DNA of 57,720 bases from Marine Group II euryarchaeote MED-G35 (GCA_002457155.1 NTJS01000009.1:1-57720); one strand, 5' to 3'; counted from the stretch's first letter, positions 1 through 10,333 are shown. Made by a program: numbers and translations. The notes: a model not told the origin generated them from the sequence alone.

Positions 1-2
1 GA

Positions 3-110
3 TGTGGTTCTGGCCTCTTCCTATATCTTATCGCAGTGTATTGCTTTCTTCTACCAATCATGGCCCTATGTCTGGTCATTTACATATTAATCAGGCCAAA
101 AGGGGCGTAA
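3..110 (+). CDS. C-terminal fragment of a membrane protein, cut by the window edge
   Basis: Frame 3 is open from the left edge to a TAA at 108-110 and encodes 35 residues. They are strongly hydrophobic (LFLYLIAVYCFLLPIMALC and on) and end in a short basic tail, RPKGA. This looks like the last membrane helix of a protein with a cytoplasmic C-terminus. Frame 2 is also open, to about 174, but its product is not protein-like. The family cannot be named from this tail. Confidence 0.45.
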   Translation, partial: CGSGLFLYLIAVYCFLLPIMALCLVIYILIRPKGA

Positions 111-189
111 GTGAAAGTGAAAGTGAAGTTAGGAGAACTATGGCGAAATACAACGTTTTGAAATAGAGATGGGGCCTCCCCAAGTTACC

Positions 190-267
190 GCTCGTGTGGT
201 GTAGTTCGGTCCATCATGTCGGACTCTCGATCCGTCGACCCGGGTTCAAATCCCGGCACGAGCACCA
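190..267 (+). tRNA. tRNA-Glu (CTC)
   Basis: The cloverleaf has a 7-bp acceptor stem GCTCGTG/CACGAGC, a D arm beginning GTGTAG, an anticodon loop CTCTCGA with anticodon CTC, and a T arm with loop TTCAAAT. The discriminator is A264, and an encoded CCA follows at 265-267. The acceptor and D-arm sequence matches archaeal tRNA-Glu as I know it. The outermost anticodon-stem pair (27-43) appears to be T-T. It reads codon GAG. Confidence 0.93.
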
Positions 268-275
268 AATTGGAG

Positions 276-294
276 TATGACGATTACAGTCATA
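276..294. repeat. Inverted repeat between tRNA-Glu and guaC
   Basis: TATGAC and GTCATA form a perfect 6-bp inverted repeat around a 7-base spacer. It lies just after the tRNA and about 30 bases before the guaC start. It could be an operator for guaC or a 3'-end signal of the tRNA. No T-run follows, so a regulatory site is slightly more likely than a terminator. Confidence 0.3.
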
Positions 295-324
295 AGTCCA
301 CCTTCGTTGGAGAAGTAAGGTCAT

Positions 325-1374
325 ATGCGAATAGAGCGTGATCTGAAGCTAACTTTTGATGATGTACTAATTCGCCCCAAGAGAAGCACCTTGGTCTCGA
401 GGTCGGATGTAGACCTAGTCAGGGAATTCAAGTTTAGGCACACAGAGGGTATTTGGTCAGGGATACCAATAGTGGCTGCAAACATGGATACAACGGGACT
501 ATTTTCGATTGCTCGAGTGTTGCAGGGGCACAAAATGCTGACCTGCACGCAAAAATTCTACTCCACCAGAGAATTCTCAGAGGCATGGGAAGAAGGGATC
601 GACCCAGAATGTATCGCAGTTACATGCGGTTCAACAGACGAGAGTTTCGACCTATTGAAGAGAAAGATGGCGACCAACAAAGAACTGAAGATGATTTGCA
701 TCGATGTTGCAAATGGATACCGAGAAGTATTCCTACAATTTGTAAGGAAGGTCAGGAAAGAGTTCTCTGACAAAATAATCATTGCAGGAAATGTTGCCAC
801 TAGGGAGATGACAGAGGCCCTGATACTAGCTGGAGCAGACATAGTAAAAGTTGGAATTGGCCCTGGTTCTGTATGCACGACTAGGAAGGTTGCGGGCGTT
901 GGCTACCCGCAACTATCGGCAATTTCAGAGTGCGCTGATGCTGCTCATGGCCTTAATGGGCATGTGATGTCAGATGGTGGCTGCTCATCCCCTGGTGACG
1001 TTTCCAAGGCATTCGCGGCTGGGGCTGACTTTGTGATGCTAGGGGGGATGCTAGCAGGTCATGACGAGTCCGGAGGGGAAGTGAACGATGATGGAAGTGG
1101 GGGTAAATACAAGTCGTTCTACGGGATGTCGTCGGCAAAGGCAATGGAGACTCACTACGGAGAGATTGCTGAACACAGGGCTCCGGAGGGGAAAGAGGTC
1201 AGAGTCCCCTATCGAGGATCACTTGAGGTCACAATACAATCGATTTTAGGAGGTTTGAGATCAGCCTGTTCATACGTTGGCGCCAGGAGGATCAAAGACC
1301 TTCCCAAATGCACCACATTCATTCGTGTTAGTATGACGACGAACGAAGTATTCCAGAAATTCAACGTCGATTAG
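325..1374 (+). CDS. guaC: GMP reductase
   Basis: The 349-residue product is a full-length IMPDH/GMPR-family TIM barrel, about the length of E. coli GuaC (347). It would reduce GMP to IMP and ammonia with NADPH, returning guanine nucleotides to the adenine branch in the cytosol. GMP-reductase type rather than IMP dehydrogenase is shown by the absence of a CBS pair, the N-terminus with [12 protein letters not shown], the AGNVATREM strand, the catalytic loop [11 protein letters not shown] with its cysteine, and the phosphate-binding segment around [11 protein letters not shown] and FVMLGG. The start is ATG at 325. The gene converges on its neighbour, with the stop codons overlapping by 4 bases. 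Other purine genes lie further along (purC, purE, GMP synthetase subunit B). IMP dehydrogenase is the main alternative and is less likely. Confidence 0.9.
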   Translation: MRIERDLKLTFDDVLIRPKRSTLVSRSDVDLVREFKFRHTEGIWSGIPIVAANMDTTGLFSIARVLQGHKMLTCTQKFYSTREFSEAWEEGIDPECIAVTCGSTDESFDLLKRKMATNKELKMICIDVANGYREVFLQFVRKVRKEFSDKIIIAGNVATREMTEALILAGADIVKVGIGPGSVCTTRKVAGVGYPQLSAISECADAAHGLNGHVMSDGGCSSPGDVSKAFAAGADFVMLGGMLAGHDESGGEVNDDGSGGKYKSFYGMSSAKAMETHYGEIAEHRAPEGKEVRVPYRGSLEVTIQSILGGLRSACSYVGARRIKDLPKCTTFIRVSMTTNEVFQKFNVD

Positions 1375-4300
1375 TCGAAGTCGTTGCAAAGCTCGCCTTG
1401 GGAGGGGAAGCTGGTTGGATCCTTCGGGTTGGTGTTCCATTTGCTCTCGCACCGATTAACAAAACCATCCCCATCGGAATCAATTAAGGAATCGGATGAG
1501 TCGAAAGGGTCGTATCCGAAATAGTACTCCCAACCAGCCCACATGTCATCGTCGTCCTGATCTTGGTGGAAGACCTCGGACCCATCGTTCCACTTGTCCC
1601 CATCCGTATCGTTATTGATGGGGCTAGTGCCATTCTGGTACTCTTCGAAATTGGTATAATTCTCCAAGTCATCATAGAACAGCGATCCAGCGGCGGTAGA
1701 TGGGTCGATGTGACATTCGAAATCTTGGGCGTCGTCCCATCCCGGGCAGTATCGGTACATCAGATTGGTCCTGTTGAGGCCGTCATTATCCATATCCTCG
1801 CTACCATCGTTGATTCCATCGAGGTCCGAGTCTGGCATCCTCGGGTCCATTGGGCCTCTGGATCCGAGCGCATTCAGAGTGTTGTTGTCGACGAGGCCGA
1901 GCTCAATTGCCTCCTCAGAATAGCTCACCTCCCAGCCGTCTGGGAGCCTGTCTCCATCTGAGTCGTCGTCTACGGGGTTGGTGTCCCATCTATCTGGAGC
2001 CTCTAGAGAGTTCTGTAGAGTGTCGTTGTCGATATCGTATATCGAGTCCACGGGAGAACCGAATGATGGGTCTAGTGCCCATCTCCCCTGTTCAGGAATC
2101 GAAAATCCGGACAGGTTCATCTCATGGAGGAAGTATTGTGGGTCTAGAACCCCATCGCCATCCCTATCGCCCGAGGAATCGAAGCCTGAGACATAGTTAA
2201 TCCAGATCCAACCCCCGGGCCCCTTGCCGCATTCAATCATTGATTCGCACCCAGGGGGGAGCCATTGGTTAGTAGATATCCATAGGCTGTGGCTGTTTGT
2301 GTTCTCCTGGACCGAGAAAACCTGCATCTCCCAGCCATCAGGTTGCCCGTCCCCATCGGTGTCATTGAGGAGTGGATTAGTTGCACCCTGCCAAGGACGA
2401 GGGACAAAGAGGACCTCGCTCCCATCGTTAAGGCCATCACCATCGGTGTCGGCATTGTTACCATGGGTGATGTAAAGGTCGAGCCCGTCTACAACCTCCT
2501 CTCCATCCTCGAGGCCGTCGTTGTCTGTATCAAAGGCGGAGGCATTCGTGTAATAGTAAACCAATGTCCCGTTATCGTACCAAGGATGGCCATCAACGGC
2601 CTCCCTATAGTCTTCGAGTCCATCGTTATCGGTATCCTTATCCGTTGCGTTAGTGAATGTCTCGTAGTACTCAACTGAGTCGGACAGTCCATCTCTGTCC
2701 GTATCGAAGACTCCGGGATCTGATCGTACAATGACCTCTCGAACGCCGAAGTCGACAATGCGAATCTTCCATCCGATGACCTCGATGCCATCTATTAGTC
2801 CGTCTGCATCGGTGTCTGCGACGAGTGGGTCGGTCGACCTCCCATCAACGACCCCATCTCCATCTCTGTCTCTGGCATTGTACTCATCCAGATTTGTGAA
2901 CCTCTCGTGCTGCTCGACAACAGTGATTAGTGATTGTAGTCTGCTTTTTACCTCTTCATCAATCTCCACATTGATGTGATAAACCCAGCCAGCGGTTTCA
3001 GTCTTCACGGGGATATTGACGTAATTGCTATCCACCACCGTTCGGACCCATAGTACTGTCTTGTTCGCCTGAACATATTCGCCAGGGATGACGTCTATCC
3101 TCTCAATCGTAGTCGCACCGATCATATCTTTGTATGTTACAGAACCATCGTTGTCAGCGTCATAGCCATCGAAGTCTGGATCATCATCGGCATTGCTGCC
3201 ATCATTGGGATGGATTCCGCTTTGGAACTCCCAGCCATCTGGCATCCCATCTTGGTCAGTATCTGGATTGAGGGGGTCAGTGAAGTTTGAAGGCCCCCAT
3301 TCGTAAGAAACTGAGAATTCTTCGACATTGTTCAGCCCGTCTCCGTCAGAATCACCATATGAATCCGTAGAGTTTGCTGGATTTAGGAACCAGTTGTAAT
3401 CTGAATCAAATGAATAGCAGAATTCGAATCCATCGGGCATCCCATCTCCATCCGTGTCCCAGTCCCCTGGTCCGTTCAACCTGCCATCGCCATCCATATC
3501 CTCATTGAACCAGTTGGGGTTGTCCAGCGGGCTCTTCTTCTGAAGAGTTGTCTGAATTCCGCCATTTGGCAGAGTCTGAGCGGTAAATTGGATTTCTGAA
3601 GCAAAGGCACGGATGTGCGGGGCTGGTAGTGTAAGGGTCCCGAAGGTTGGACGGCCGCAGAAAGATTCCAGATCTACCAGATGAGTCGAAATCTCAACTA
3701 GATCGTCTATCAGGTCCCCATCGCTGTCGGAATCTCGCGGATTTGTATCATATTTCTCCTCCACGAAGTTCCTTAGTGTGTCTGGCTCGGGAAGTTCTAG
3801 ATCTAGAATAGCATCACAGGAATGACCGAATTGGGAACCCATCTCATCCCATAAATCGTCGCCGATATCGAGTTTTATCTCTGCCTGCATAGAGGGAGTC
3901 AGCAATGGGCAATTCCAATTCCCATCAAGTGGGTCTAGTAGGGTAATGATTCCTGACGGAGTAGTAATTTCGTGAGTGTGCCTAGATTCCCACCGATCAT
4001 TCAGGCCATCCCCATCAGTGTCCTTCAGACGTGGGTTCGTTCCCAACTCTGCCTCATCTAGATTTGTGAGGCCATCTCTATCTGGATCGCCAAGAGGTCC
4101 GTTGTCAGGATTTGGGAACGTCTCATTCTGCTCTCCTGTCTCCCTCTCGGTGTCTACCGAAGCTACTGGGATGTCTTCGCATTCTACCTCGGTGAGCCCC
4201 TCGCCTATCGTTATGCATGGCTGTCCAGTATCAAGAGGATCGAGCCCATTCTCTATTTCCCATCCATCGTCTAGGCCGTCCCCATCGGTGTCCGCTTCCT

Positions 4301-4499
4301 GCCAATTAGTCCCGTAGAGGGTGCTTTCCATGCGATCTGCAATCCCATCGCCATCCCAATCACAGCCTATCGTTGGAATGTCAGGTGGGCACTCTCTCTG
4401 ATTCCCAGGGTTCAACTCCAGGTCTTCCACAGCTGATTCGAAACCACCGCTATTTGTACTTGAAAGTCCGGCACCAACTACGGTGTAAAGACCAGCCAA
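1371..4499 (-). CDS. Secreted thrombospondin-type-3 (calcium-binding) repeat protein
   Basis: A 1042-residue acidic protein built from about 20 short motifs of the form [24 protein letters not shown] or [12 protein letters not shown], spread from residue 45 to the C-terminus. These match TSP3/dockerin-like aspartate-rich loops that bind calcium and stiffen extracellular proteins. Between them are longer stretches without motifs (about residues 180-290 and 470-540) that may be small beta domains. There is no C-terminal membrane anchor. The only usable in-frame start is a TTG at 4499, which falls inside a hydrophobic stretch. In-frame codons further upstream encode more of what looks like a signal peptide ([13 protein letters not shown]) but contain no ATG, GTG or TTG before a stop. 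The start is therefore uncertain. The role is probably in the cell envelope or in attachment. Confidence 0.8.
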   Translation of the reverse strand: MAGLYTVVGAGLSSTNSGGFESAVEDLELNPGNQRECPPDIPTIGCDWDGDGIADRMESTLYGTNWQEADTDGDGLDDGWEIENGLDPLDTGQPCITIGEGLTEVECEDIPVASVDTERETGEQNETFPNPDNGPLGDPDRDGLTNLDEAELGTNPRLKDTDGDGLNDRWESRHTHEITTPSGIITLLDPLDGNWNCPLLTPSMQAEIKLDIGDDLWDEMGSQFGHSCDAILDLELPEPDTLRNFVEEKYDTNPRDSDSDGDLIDDLVEISTHLVDLESFCGRPTFGTLTLPAPHIRAFASEIQFTAQTLPNGGIQTTLQKKSPLDNPNWFNEDMDGDGRLNGPGDWDTDGDGMPDGFEFCYSFDSDYNWFLNPANSTDSYGDSDGDGLNNVEEFSVSYEWGPSNFTDPLNPDTDQDGMPDGWEFQSGIHPNDGSNADDDPDFDGYDADNDGSVTYKDMIGATTIERIDVIPGEYVQANKTVLWVRTVVDSNYVNIPVKTETAGWVYHINVEIDEEVKSRLQSLITVVEQHERFTNLDEYNARDRDGDGVVDGRSTDPLVADTDADGLIDGIEVIGWKIRIVDFGVREVIVRSDPGVFDTDRDGLSDSVEYYETFTNATDKDTDNDGLEDYREAVDGHPWYDNGTLVYYYTNASAFDTDNDGLEDGEEVVDGLDLYITHGNNADTDGDGLNDGSEVLFVPRPWQGATNPLLNDTDGDGQPDGWEMQVFSVQENTNSHSLWISTNQWLPPGCESMIECGKGPGGWIWINYVSGFDSSGDRDGDGVLDPQYFLHEMNLSGFSIPEQGRWALDPSFGSPVDSIYDIDNDTLQNSLEAPDRWDTNPVDDDSDGDRLPDGWEVSYSEEAIELGLVDNNTLNALGSRGPMDPRMPDSDLDGINDGSEDMDNDGLNRTNLMYRYCPGWDDAQDFECHIDPSTAAGSLFYDDLENYTNFEEYQNGTSPINNDTDGDKWNDGSEVFHQDQDDDDMWAGWEYYFGYDPFDSSDSLIDSDGDGFVNRCESKWNTNPKDPTSFPSQGELCNDFD

Positions 4500-4563
4500 A
4501 CACAGCGTTGCAGTAATCGCTGCGACTGCATATTGGTTGTGTGTTAAGGCCGTACAAACACCC

Positions 4564-4580
4564 CGCCCTCATGGAGGGCG
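4564..4580 (-). terminator. Hairpin, possible transcription terminator
   Basis: CGCCCTC and GAGGGCG form a perfect 7-bp stem with a 3-base ATG loop. It lies about 90 bases beyond the stop of the aminotransferase gene and upstream of the TSP3 gene, both read on the minus strand. Only a short T-rich stretch follows on the minus strand, so termination is a guess. It could instead act on translation of the TSP3 gene. Confidence 0.3.
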
Positions 4581-4669
4581 TTTCATGCAACTTGGGTTCG
4601 GCTATAATGATTCATGGAGATTGACTGCTGGAAAACTGAGGATTTGGTGTACAGCATAGTGAATTTTCA

Positions 4670-5875
4670 TCACTCCCCCTTGAGGAATGCATCGATTCTG
4701 TCGAATGCCTCTGAGAGCAATTCCACTTCCGGCAGGCATACCATCCTGAAGTGCCCTTTGCCCATCTCTGGAGAGAAACCAGAACCATGGACGAGCAGGA
4801 CATGCTTCTTGTGAAGGAGGTCTAAGACGAAGTTCTTGTCGTCCGATGCCAACGTTGGATCTGTGATTCTTACAAATAGGTAGAATGATCCTCCTGGAGA
4901 TTGGCACTCTAGTCCATCTATAGATTCGATTCGACTCAATGAGTAATCCAGTCTTTTCTTTATTAGTTCTCGATGCGAGGATAGCCAATCTTGGTCTTCA
5001 ACGAGACCTGCAAGAAAACCATACTGAGCGGGAGTTGAGGCACAAAGACGACTACGGAGCAGTCGCTCGACCCCGTCTCTGACATTATTCAGAACCCCCA
5101 TTGGATCATGCCATGCCATGTACCCAATCCTCCATCCTGGTGCGAAATAGACCTTGGAGACTCCGTTTAGGGTGATTACGGGGACGTCCGTCGATCTTGA
5201 TGCGAGAGAAACAAAATTTCCTGAGAAATCTAGTCCGTCGTATATCTCATCTGAGATTAATGTACACTTTGGAAAATCTCTGGCGATTTCAATTAACGAG
5301 TCTATTTCAGATGGAAGAGGGACGTTTCCCGTCGGATTGTTTGGGTTGATTAGAACCAAGAGTCGTACTTTTTCGTCCATCTTTGAGCGGATATCATCGA
5401 AGTCGATGCGCCAGCAATCCTCCGAATCTAGCTTGTATTCGATTGTCTTAGCCCCGTACATCTGTGGATATGCCATGTATGGGGGATAGTGTGGCCCGGG
5501 AGCTAGAATAGAATCTCCCGGTTCAAGGAAGGCTGCAAACAATATCTGTAATGCCTCAGTTACTCCATGGGTCACGTAAACATCTTCCTCTGAGCATGCC
5601 CATCCTTTCCTGGACTCGGTAGTAGCAATTGCCTTTCGTAGGGGGGTTATCCCATATGATGGCCCATACCCGTTGTCTTGGGAGTCAAGGGCTCTCTTGT
5701 ATGCATCAATCATGTGCCTCGGAGTCTGAAGTCCCTTGTATGCCAGCGGATCCCCGATATTCAGCCTGATGATCTGGTGCCCCTGCTTCTCCAGCTCTAT
5801 TGCTGGAACGACAACGTCCCTGATTGCGTACTCGATAGAAGAGGCCCTCTTGGAAGCATCAACTGAAACGCCCAT
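4670..5875 (-). CDS. Class I/II PLP-dependent aminotransferase (alanine/aspartate aminotransferase-like)
   Basis: The 401-residue protein has the fold-type I aminotransferase motifs in order: N-terminal IGDP (about residue 40), the glycine and aromatic cofactor loop (GYGPSYGITPLR, THGVTEAL), the asparagine motif INPNNPTGN (about 180), the aspartate segment ISDEIYDGL (about 210), the Schiff-base lysine in NGVSKVYFAPGWRIGY (about 240), and the C-terminal arginine region HFRMVCLPE. Overall it resembles archaeal AlaA-type alanine aminotransferases, which move an amino group between alanine or glutamate and 2-oxo acids. The substrate cannot be fixed from sequence. ATG at 5875 lies 4 bases after the alaS stop, so the two genes are probably cotranscribed. 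Pairing an alanine aminotransferase with alanyl-tRNA synthetase would make metabolic sense, but that is inference. Confidence 0.85.
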   Translation of the reverse strand: MGVSVDASKRASSIEYAIRDVVVPAIELEKQGHQIIRLNIGDPLAYKGLQTPRHMIDAYKRALDSQDNGYGPSYGITPLRKAIATTESRKGWACSEEDVYVTHGVTEALQILFAAFLEPGDSILAPGPHYPPYMAYPQMYGAKTIEYKLDSEDCWRIDFDDIRSKMDEKVRLLVLINPNNPTGNVPLPSEIDSLIEIARDFPKCTLISDEIYDGLDFSGNFVSLASRSTDVPVITLNGVSKVYFAPGWRIGYMAWHDPMGVLNNVRDGVERLLRSRLCASTPAQYGFLAGLVEDQDWLSSHRELIKKRLDYSLSRIESIDGLECQSPGGSFYLFVRITDPTLASDDKNFVLDLLHKKHVLLVHGSGFSPEMGKGHFRMVCLPEVELLSEAFDRIDAFLKGE

Positions 5876-5879
5876 TTTC

Positions 5880-8741
5880 TCACAAACCTAGGAGCTTCCG
5901 TGCAGAGTCGAGGGCTGCTGGGATCCCATCTGAGTTGGAACCGCCCCCTTGTGCCATGGTTGGGCTTCCCCCCCCACCCCCACCAATATGGCTAGAAATT
6001 GAATTTAGTATTTCTACGGCATTGTGAGCCTCTGCGGCTGGAGTGCCTTCGGTTATAGCAACGATAAGCTTCCCTCCGCCATCCCTAGTGCCGAGAACCG
6101 CAAGTGTGGGTATTGATGGGTCCCTGGTTAGTTCCCCAAGCATTGACATTAGTGCCTTAATGCCTCCCTCTACCTCCATAATTGAATAACGAATTCCATC
6201 CCTCTCAACCGCTCCATCGCCGCCACCACTGGTCCTTAGTCTGACGATTTCTGCCTCCAATGACTCTATCTTCTTCTGTTGGGACTTCCATTCTTCAAAG
6301 AATCGGGATACGGCCGTAGGTAGATCTTCTGAGGAGACGCCGAGAACCTGGCTTGATTCTTTCAATAGTCGCTCTTGCTCCCTTGCATGCTCGCGTGCCG
6401 TCTCACCTGCCACGATTTGCAGACGCTCCACCCCGTCTTGGACTTGACTGGACCGAATGATGCGCAACTCCCCAATTTTACCGACTTTGTCATGATGCGT
6501 CCCCCCACAGGCTTGGACGTCGTGATCACCGATTCTTATTACCCTAATCTGACTAGATATTGGAGGGCCTCCCTGATACAGCTCGAAACCGAATAATTTG
6601 TCCGCTTCAGCTCGAGTCATTTCGAGTTTCTCGACCGTGGCATCAGAAGCAATTACATCGTTAGAGTAATCCTCAATTCGATTAATCTCATCTCTCGAAA
6701 GACGGGAAAAGTGAGTGAGGTCGATCCTAGCGTAACGTGCTCCCTTGTTTGAGCCTGCTTGCCAAATATGCGGACCCAGTAGAGCTCGAGCACTCCCTCC
6801 GACAATGTGCACGGCCGTGTGATGGTCCATCAACTGACGGCGTCTGTCCCAACTAACAGTTCCAGAGACGTCACCGATTGGTACCGGCCCATCTGTTAGA
6901 TGGTATATGGTGCCATTTTCGACTCTAGTATCACAGACTAGAACATCACCTAGAGAGCCTTGATCCCCCAACTGCCCACCTCCCTCGGGATAGAATAGAG
7001 TTCTATCCAGAACTACATAGTGAGTAGGAATCTTGGTGACCTCACTAGACAGTTTTAGAGAAGATAATTGCGATTCGGATAGATTGCCGCAACCTAATAC
7101 GGATGCTTCGAAAGAAGTCCTGCTAGTATTCTCATAGTAGTCCATTGATGTTGAAGGGTAATCCTCGGAGAGGAATAAATCAGACTGGGCCTTTTCTTTG
7201 GCCGCGGACTTGGTCCTTTCTGCATTCCTGGATGCCATGTCAGCAGCGAAACCAACTCTGACGGCCAACTCTGTCCAGCCTGCTAGTTTGGCTATGGAAA
7301 TTGCCATTTCTGGATTCAAGCCACGTTCTTCTGACAATCTAAAGAGAGTCTCATCTGGAGCTTCTGTGGATCCTAATGGCAATTCTCTGAAGGCTGTCTT
7401 TACCGCCGCTTCTCCCTTTCTAAGCATTTCATGGTATCTTATTTCCTCGAGTTCCAAGATTCTCATCACGCCATCTTTAGATTGGGTAAAATTGGTGAAT
7501 TCTAGATGTTTTTCAATGTGATGAATACCGAGTTCAGATAGTGAGACCCCGAGAGTCAATTCTTCCTTCATCCTGCATACCCTTCTTGCCAGCATCCTGA
7601 CCAAGTATCCGGCCTTTGAGTTGCTTGGAACCAATCCATCGCCCAACATATTGCAAATTGCGTGCATATGATCCGGTATTGCATAGATGCTGGATAATGG
7701 TCCAGTAAGGCGCTTGAGTTCTTCGATAGAAACTTCTAGGCCCGACTCTTGTAGCCTCTCTGACAGTTTCAAGAACAGGCCCTCGACATCCGTTCCGACA
7801 TCGATATTCAGGATCCCCGCTAATCGTGATAACTCCCCCAATAGAAGATCAGTATTGGCAGAGAGTCCGAGTCCCCTAACCATCTCCTCGAATCCGGCCA
7901 GATCTTTCAGCCAATCTACCGACTCCGGATAAATTGCATCATATATCGTCGGCGTACCTGCTGCGGCCCAGCAGAATCTCTCGAGTCCGTAACCAGTATC
8001 GATAATCTGCAAGTCCATCTCACGATATCTGAGTCCCTTAATCTCAACTTCACCCCCTTCATGTTCCTCCAGGTTCATGAAAACCAGTGTGGCCAGCTCC
8101 AACCCCCCAACTATCACTTCCAATGCTGGGCCTGCATTACCTCCTCCCGACCAAGGATTCTCAACATAGGTCAATTCCGCGGGACTGATGCCGAATTCTC
8201 CTACGAGCATCTCGTCGCAATACCTAACGCATTGGTCAATCCAATATATCGTGTCATCTTCTTTGGGTCTGTTGAAGGCATGATGAGCCATCATCTCAAA
8301 TGTTGATAGGTGCCTTCCAGACCTTCCCACGGCAGCTACATCGGTTAGTCTAATGCAGGGTTGGCTGATTACCAATGGATTTGCAGGGGGAGGCACTAGT
8401 CCGCTAGTAACATGAGGTTGGAAGTCTGCAATACTGGCGATTGTGAGATGGATATCATCCCTCCATCTCGCTATAACCGGAAAAGGGGAAATTCTAGAGT
8501 GGCCCCTCTGTTCGAAGAAGTCTTGGAACTTCTCTCGCATCGCATCCTTCAGTTCCTTCCCCCTCATCGAAAATCCGGAGATAATTGGATTGCCGATGAA
8601 TGTGTATGGGTCATCTGTGCTGTCCCCGCAGGTCCTCCTATTTTCGTCCCTAGTCCAAAATCTGGCACCAGTCACAGAACATTTCTTGCAAACATGTCCC
8701 GATTCTGACCAGAAGGGAATATCCACCTCTCCGAAGTTCAC
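5880..8741 (-). CDS. alaS: Alanyl-tRNA synthetase, archaeal type
   Basis: About 953 residues. It activates alanine, charges tRNA-Ala and edits Ser/Gly mischarging. The archaeal N-terminal extension with a metal-binding CKKC segment and FIGNPIISG precedes the class II core, which carries motif 2 around RWRDDIHLTIASI and RLTDVAAVGRSGRHLSTFEM. The editing domain has the zinc signature HHTAVHIVGG and QACGGTHHD. A coiled coil (FFEEWKSQQKKIESLEAEI) leads to the C-Ala domain with a glycine-rich stretch and SPTMAQGGGS. A GTG at 8741 preceded by GAGGGAGG at good Shine-Dalgarno distance is preferred. A TTG at 8771 would add ten residues. It is divergent from rtcB, about 65 bases away, and sits directly upstream of the aminotransferase gene. 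Confidence 0.95.
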   Translation of the reverse strand: MNFGEVDIPFWSESGHVCKKCSVTGARFWTRDENRRTCGDSTDDPYTFIGNPIISGFSMRGKELKDAMREKFQDFFEQRGHSRISPFPVIARWRDDIHLTIASIADFQPHVTSGLVPPPANPLVISQPCIRLTDVAAVGRSGRHLSTFEMMAHHAFNRPKEDDTIYWIDQCVRYCDEMLVGEFGISPAELTYVENPWSGGGNAGPALEVIVGGLELATLVFMNLEEHEGGEVEIKGLRYREMDLQIIDTGYGLERFCWAAAGTPTIYDAIYPESVDWLKDLAGFEEMVRGLGLSANTDLLLGELSRLAGILNIDVGTDVEGLFLKLSERLQESGLEVSIEELKRLTGPLSSIYAIPDHMHAICNMLGDGLVPSNSKAGYLVRMLARRVCRMKEELTLGVSLSELGIHHIEKHLEFTNFTQSKDGVMRILELEEIRYHEMLRKGEAAVKTAFRELPLGSTEAPDETLFRLSEERGLNPEMAISIAKLAGWTELAVRVGFAADMASRNAERTKSAAKEKAQSDLFLSEDYPSTSMDYYENTSRTSFEASVLGCGNLSESQLSSLKLSSEVTKIPTHYVVLDRTLFYPEGGGQLGDQGSLGDVLVCDTRVENGTIYHLTDGPVPIGDVSGTVSWDRRRQLMDHHTAVHIVGGSARALLGPHIWQAGSNKGARYARIDLTHFSRLSRDEINRIEDYSNDVIASDATVEKLEMTRAEADKLFGFELYQGGPPISSQIRVIRIGDHDVQACGGTHHDKVGKIGELRIIRSSQVQDGVERLQIVAGETAREHAREQERLLKESSQVLGVSSEDLPTAVSRFFEEWKSQQKKIESLEAEIVRLRTSGGGDGAVERDGIRYSIMEVEGGIKALMSMLGELTRDPSIPTLAVLGTRDGGGKLIVAITEGTPAAEAHNAVEILNSISSHIGGGGGGSPTMAQGGGSNSDGIPAALDSARKLLGL

Positions 8742-8806
8742 TACGCCTCCCTCGGCCACTCCATTGGACAACTGGTCTTGAAGTCAATGCGCGAAATGGC
8801 CCCGGT

Positions 8807-10327
8807 GTGTTGAAAGGAAAGCATTTGCCAGCGGGATTGATGGATGACTGGGCCCGGTTTCTTGAGGAAGATGGAGATTCCCTGATGAGGATAAAGAAAC
8901 GAGGAGAGATGCTAGTTGATGCGGTGATTGTCTCGGATAGTAACCATGTTGGGAAAAGCGATGACAGGTCTCTGGAACAACTGACCAACACTGCATCTCT
9001 GCCGGGCATAGTTGGTGAAGCCTGGGGCATGGCCGACTTCCACCAAGGATTTGGTTTCCCGATAGGAGGAGTTGTAGCCACCGACATAGACAACGGCGGA
9101 GTAATCTCGCCCGGTGGAGTTGGATTCGACATCAATTGTGGCGTCAGACTTTGCTCGATAGATCTTGGAATTGAAGACTTGAAGCATCTGACTAGGAAGA
9201 AGTCAGGCAGTGGGAGTAAGGAATTCGGGAACCGACTGAAGGCCAGAATTCCGGCTGGGGAGTCTGGAAAGAGCGGTCACAGCCTTAGTTCAAACGAACT
9301 TGACGAAATCCTATCCGATGGTGCAAGGGCTGCTGCCGAGATTGGCCTGGGGCATGAAGAAGATCTCTCTAAGATGGAGATGAAAGGAAGATTGGAGGGG
9401 GACTCTGGTAGTATCTCAGATGTAGCGAAAAGAAGGGGCCTATCGGCTCTTGGATCAATAGGAAGGGGGAATCATTTTCTTGAGATCCAAGTAGTAGACC
9501 AGATTTTAGACCAGAGAGCTGCTAGAAGATTTGGATTGGAGGAAGGGAGGCTTACTGCGATGATCCACACTGGTTCCAGGGGACTAGGGTATCAAGTGTG
9601 TTCAGAGCACGTCAAAGGACTAGAGGGGAAGTTTAGGAAATCTGATGGGAGATGGAGATCTGAAGAATGGGGGATCTCGATTGCTGACCCACAACTCGCC
9701 TCGGCTCCTTTCTTTTCCAAAGAGGGAGAGTCTTACTTCGATGCTATGAAGGCGGCTGGAAACTATGCATTTGCGAATAGGAGCAGTGTGACTCATCATC
9801 TGAGGAGCGCGCTTAGGGCCCACATGGGGGGCGAGGTAGATGTTGGGGTCGTATACGATGTTTGTCACAACATTGCTCGTGTAGAGGACCACGTAGTCCA
9901 CGGTTCTTCTTGCACCTGCTGCGTCCACAGGAAGGGGGCCACCAGGGCATTTGGAGGGGATAACCATGAGATATCTGGAAATTTCTCTGGAATCGGGCAA
10001 CCAGTTCTGGTACCGGGAGACATGGGGACCGCGTCTTACGTAATGGCCGGACCGAGTAGTGGGACAAATCGTGCATTTGGATCATCATGCCACGGTGCTG
10101 GAAGGGCGATGTCGAGAACCGAGGCCAGGAAGAAGATTGACGGGGCGGCAGTCAAAAGAGAGTTGGCCGAGAAAGGGGTCGCGATATACGAAACGCATGA
10201 GAAATACCTGTCTGAAGAGGCACCTGATGCATACAAAGACGTGGATGAGGTGATCAGGCTCACAGAGAAGGCAGGCCTTGCCAGACCCGTGGCTCGTCTA
10301 AGGCCACTAATAGTAATCAAGGGATAG
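8807..10327 (+). CDS. rtcB: tRNA-splicing ligase RtcB (3'-phosphate RNA ligase)
   Basis: The 506-residue protein is full-length RtcB. It joins 2',3'-cyclic phosphate and 5'-OH RNA ends with GTP and Mn(II), completing archaeal tRNA intron removal. Visible features are MADFHQGFGFPIGG, GVGFDINCGVRL with the metal cysteine, GSIGRGNHFLEIQ, HTGSRGLGYQV, YDVCHNIARVE, and near the C-terminus SSCHGAGRAMSR, which holds the histidine that becomes guanylylated. The start is GTG at 8807; no in-frame ATG fits the conserved N-terminus (LKGKHLPAGL). It is divergent from alaS. The stop lies 6 bases from the stop of the convergent small secreted-protein gene. An Archease partner is not in this window. Confidence 0.95.
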   Translation: MLKGKHLPAGLMDDWARFLEEDGDSLMRIKKRGEMLVDAVIVSDSNHVGKSDDRSLEQLTNTASLPGIVGEAWGMADFHQGFGFPIGGVVATDIDNGGVISPGGVGFDINCGVRLCSIDLGIEDLKHLTRKKSGSGSKEFGNRLKARIPAGESGKSGHSLSSNELDEILSDGARAAAEIGLGHEEDLSKMEMKGRLEGDSGSISDVAKRRGLSALGSIGRGNHFLEIQVVDQILDQRAARRFGLEEGRLTAMIHTGSRGLGYQVCSEHVKGLEGKFRKSDGRWRSEEWGISIADPQLASAPFFSKEGESYFDAMKAAGNYAFANRSSVTHHLRSALRAHMGGEVDVGVVYDVCHNIARVEDHVVHGSSCTCCVHRKGATRAFGGDNHEISGNFSGIGQPVLVPGDMGTASYVMAGPSSGTNRAFGSSCHGAGRAMSRTEARKKIDGAAVKRELAEKGVAIYETHEKYLSEEAPDAYKDVDEVIRLTEKAGLARPVARLRPLIVIKG

Positions 10328-10333
10328 TGAAAT

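Noticed and set aside
1563-1961. 132-codon plus-strand frame opposite the TSP3 gene
   Set aside because: It is antisense to the repetitive Asp/Gly codons of the TSP3 gene. Such repeats keep the opposite strand open without coding.
1371-4499. Tandem TSP3 motifs as a possible CRISPR or DNA repeat array
   Set aside because: The repeats are degenerate at DNA level and in frame with the protein motif; spacing is irregular, and no cas gene is present.
4500-4573. An ATG on the minus strand (about 4573) in another frame as start of the TSP3 gene
   Set aside because: It would need a frameshift, and its own product is not signal-like. Kept only as a possible sequencing-error explanation.
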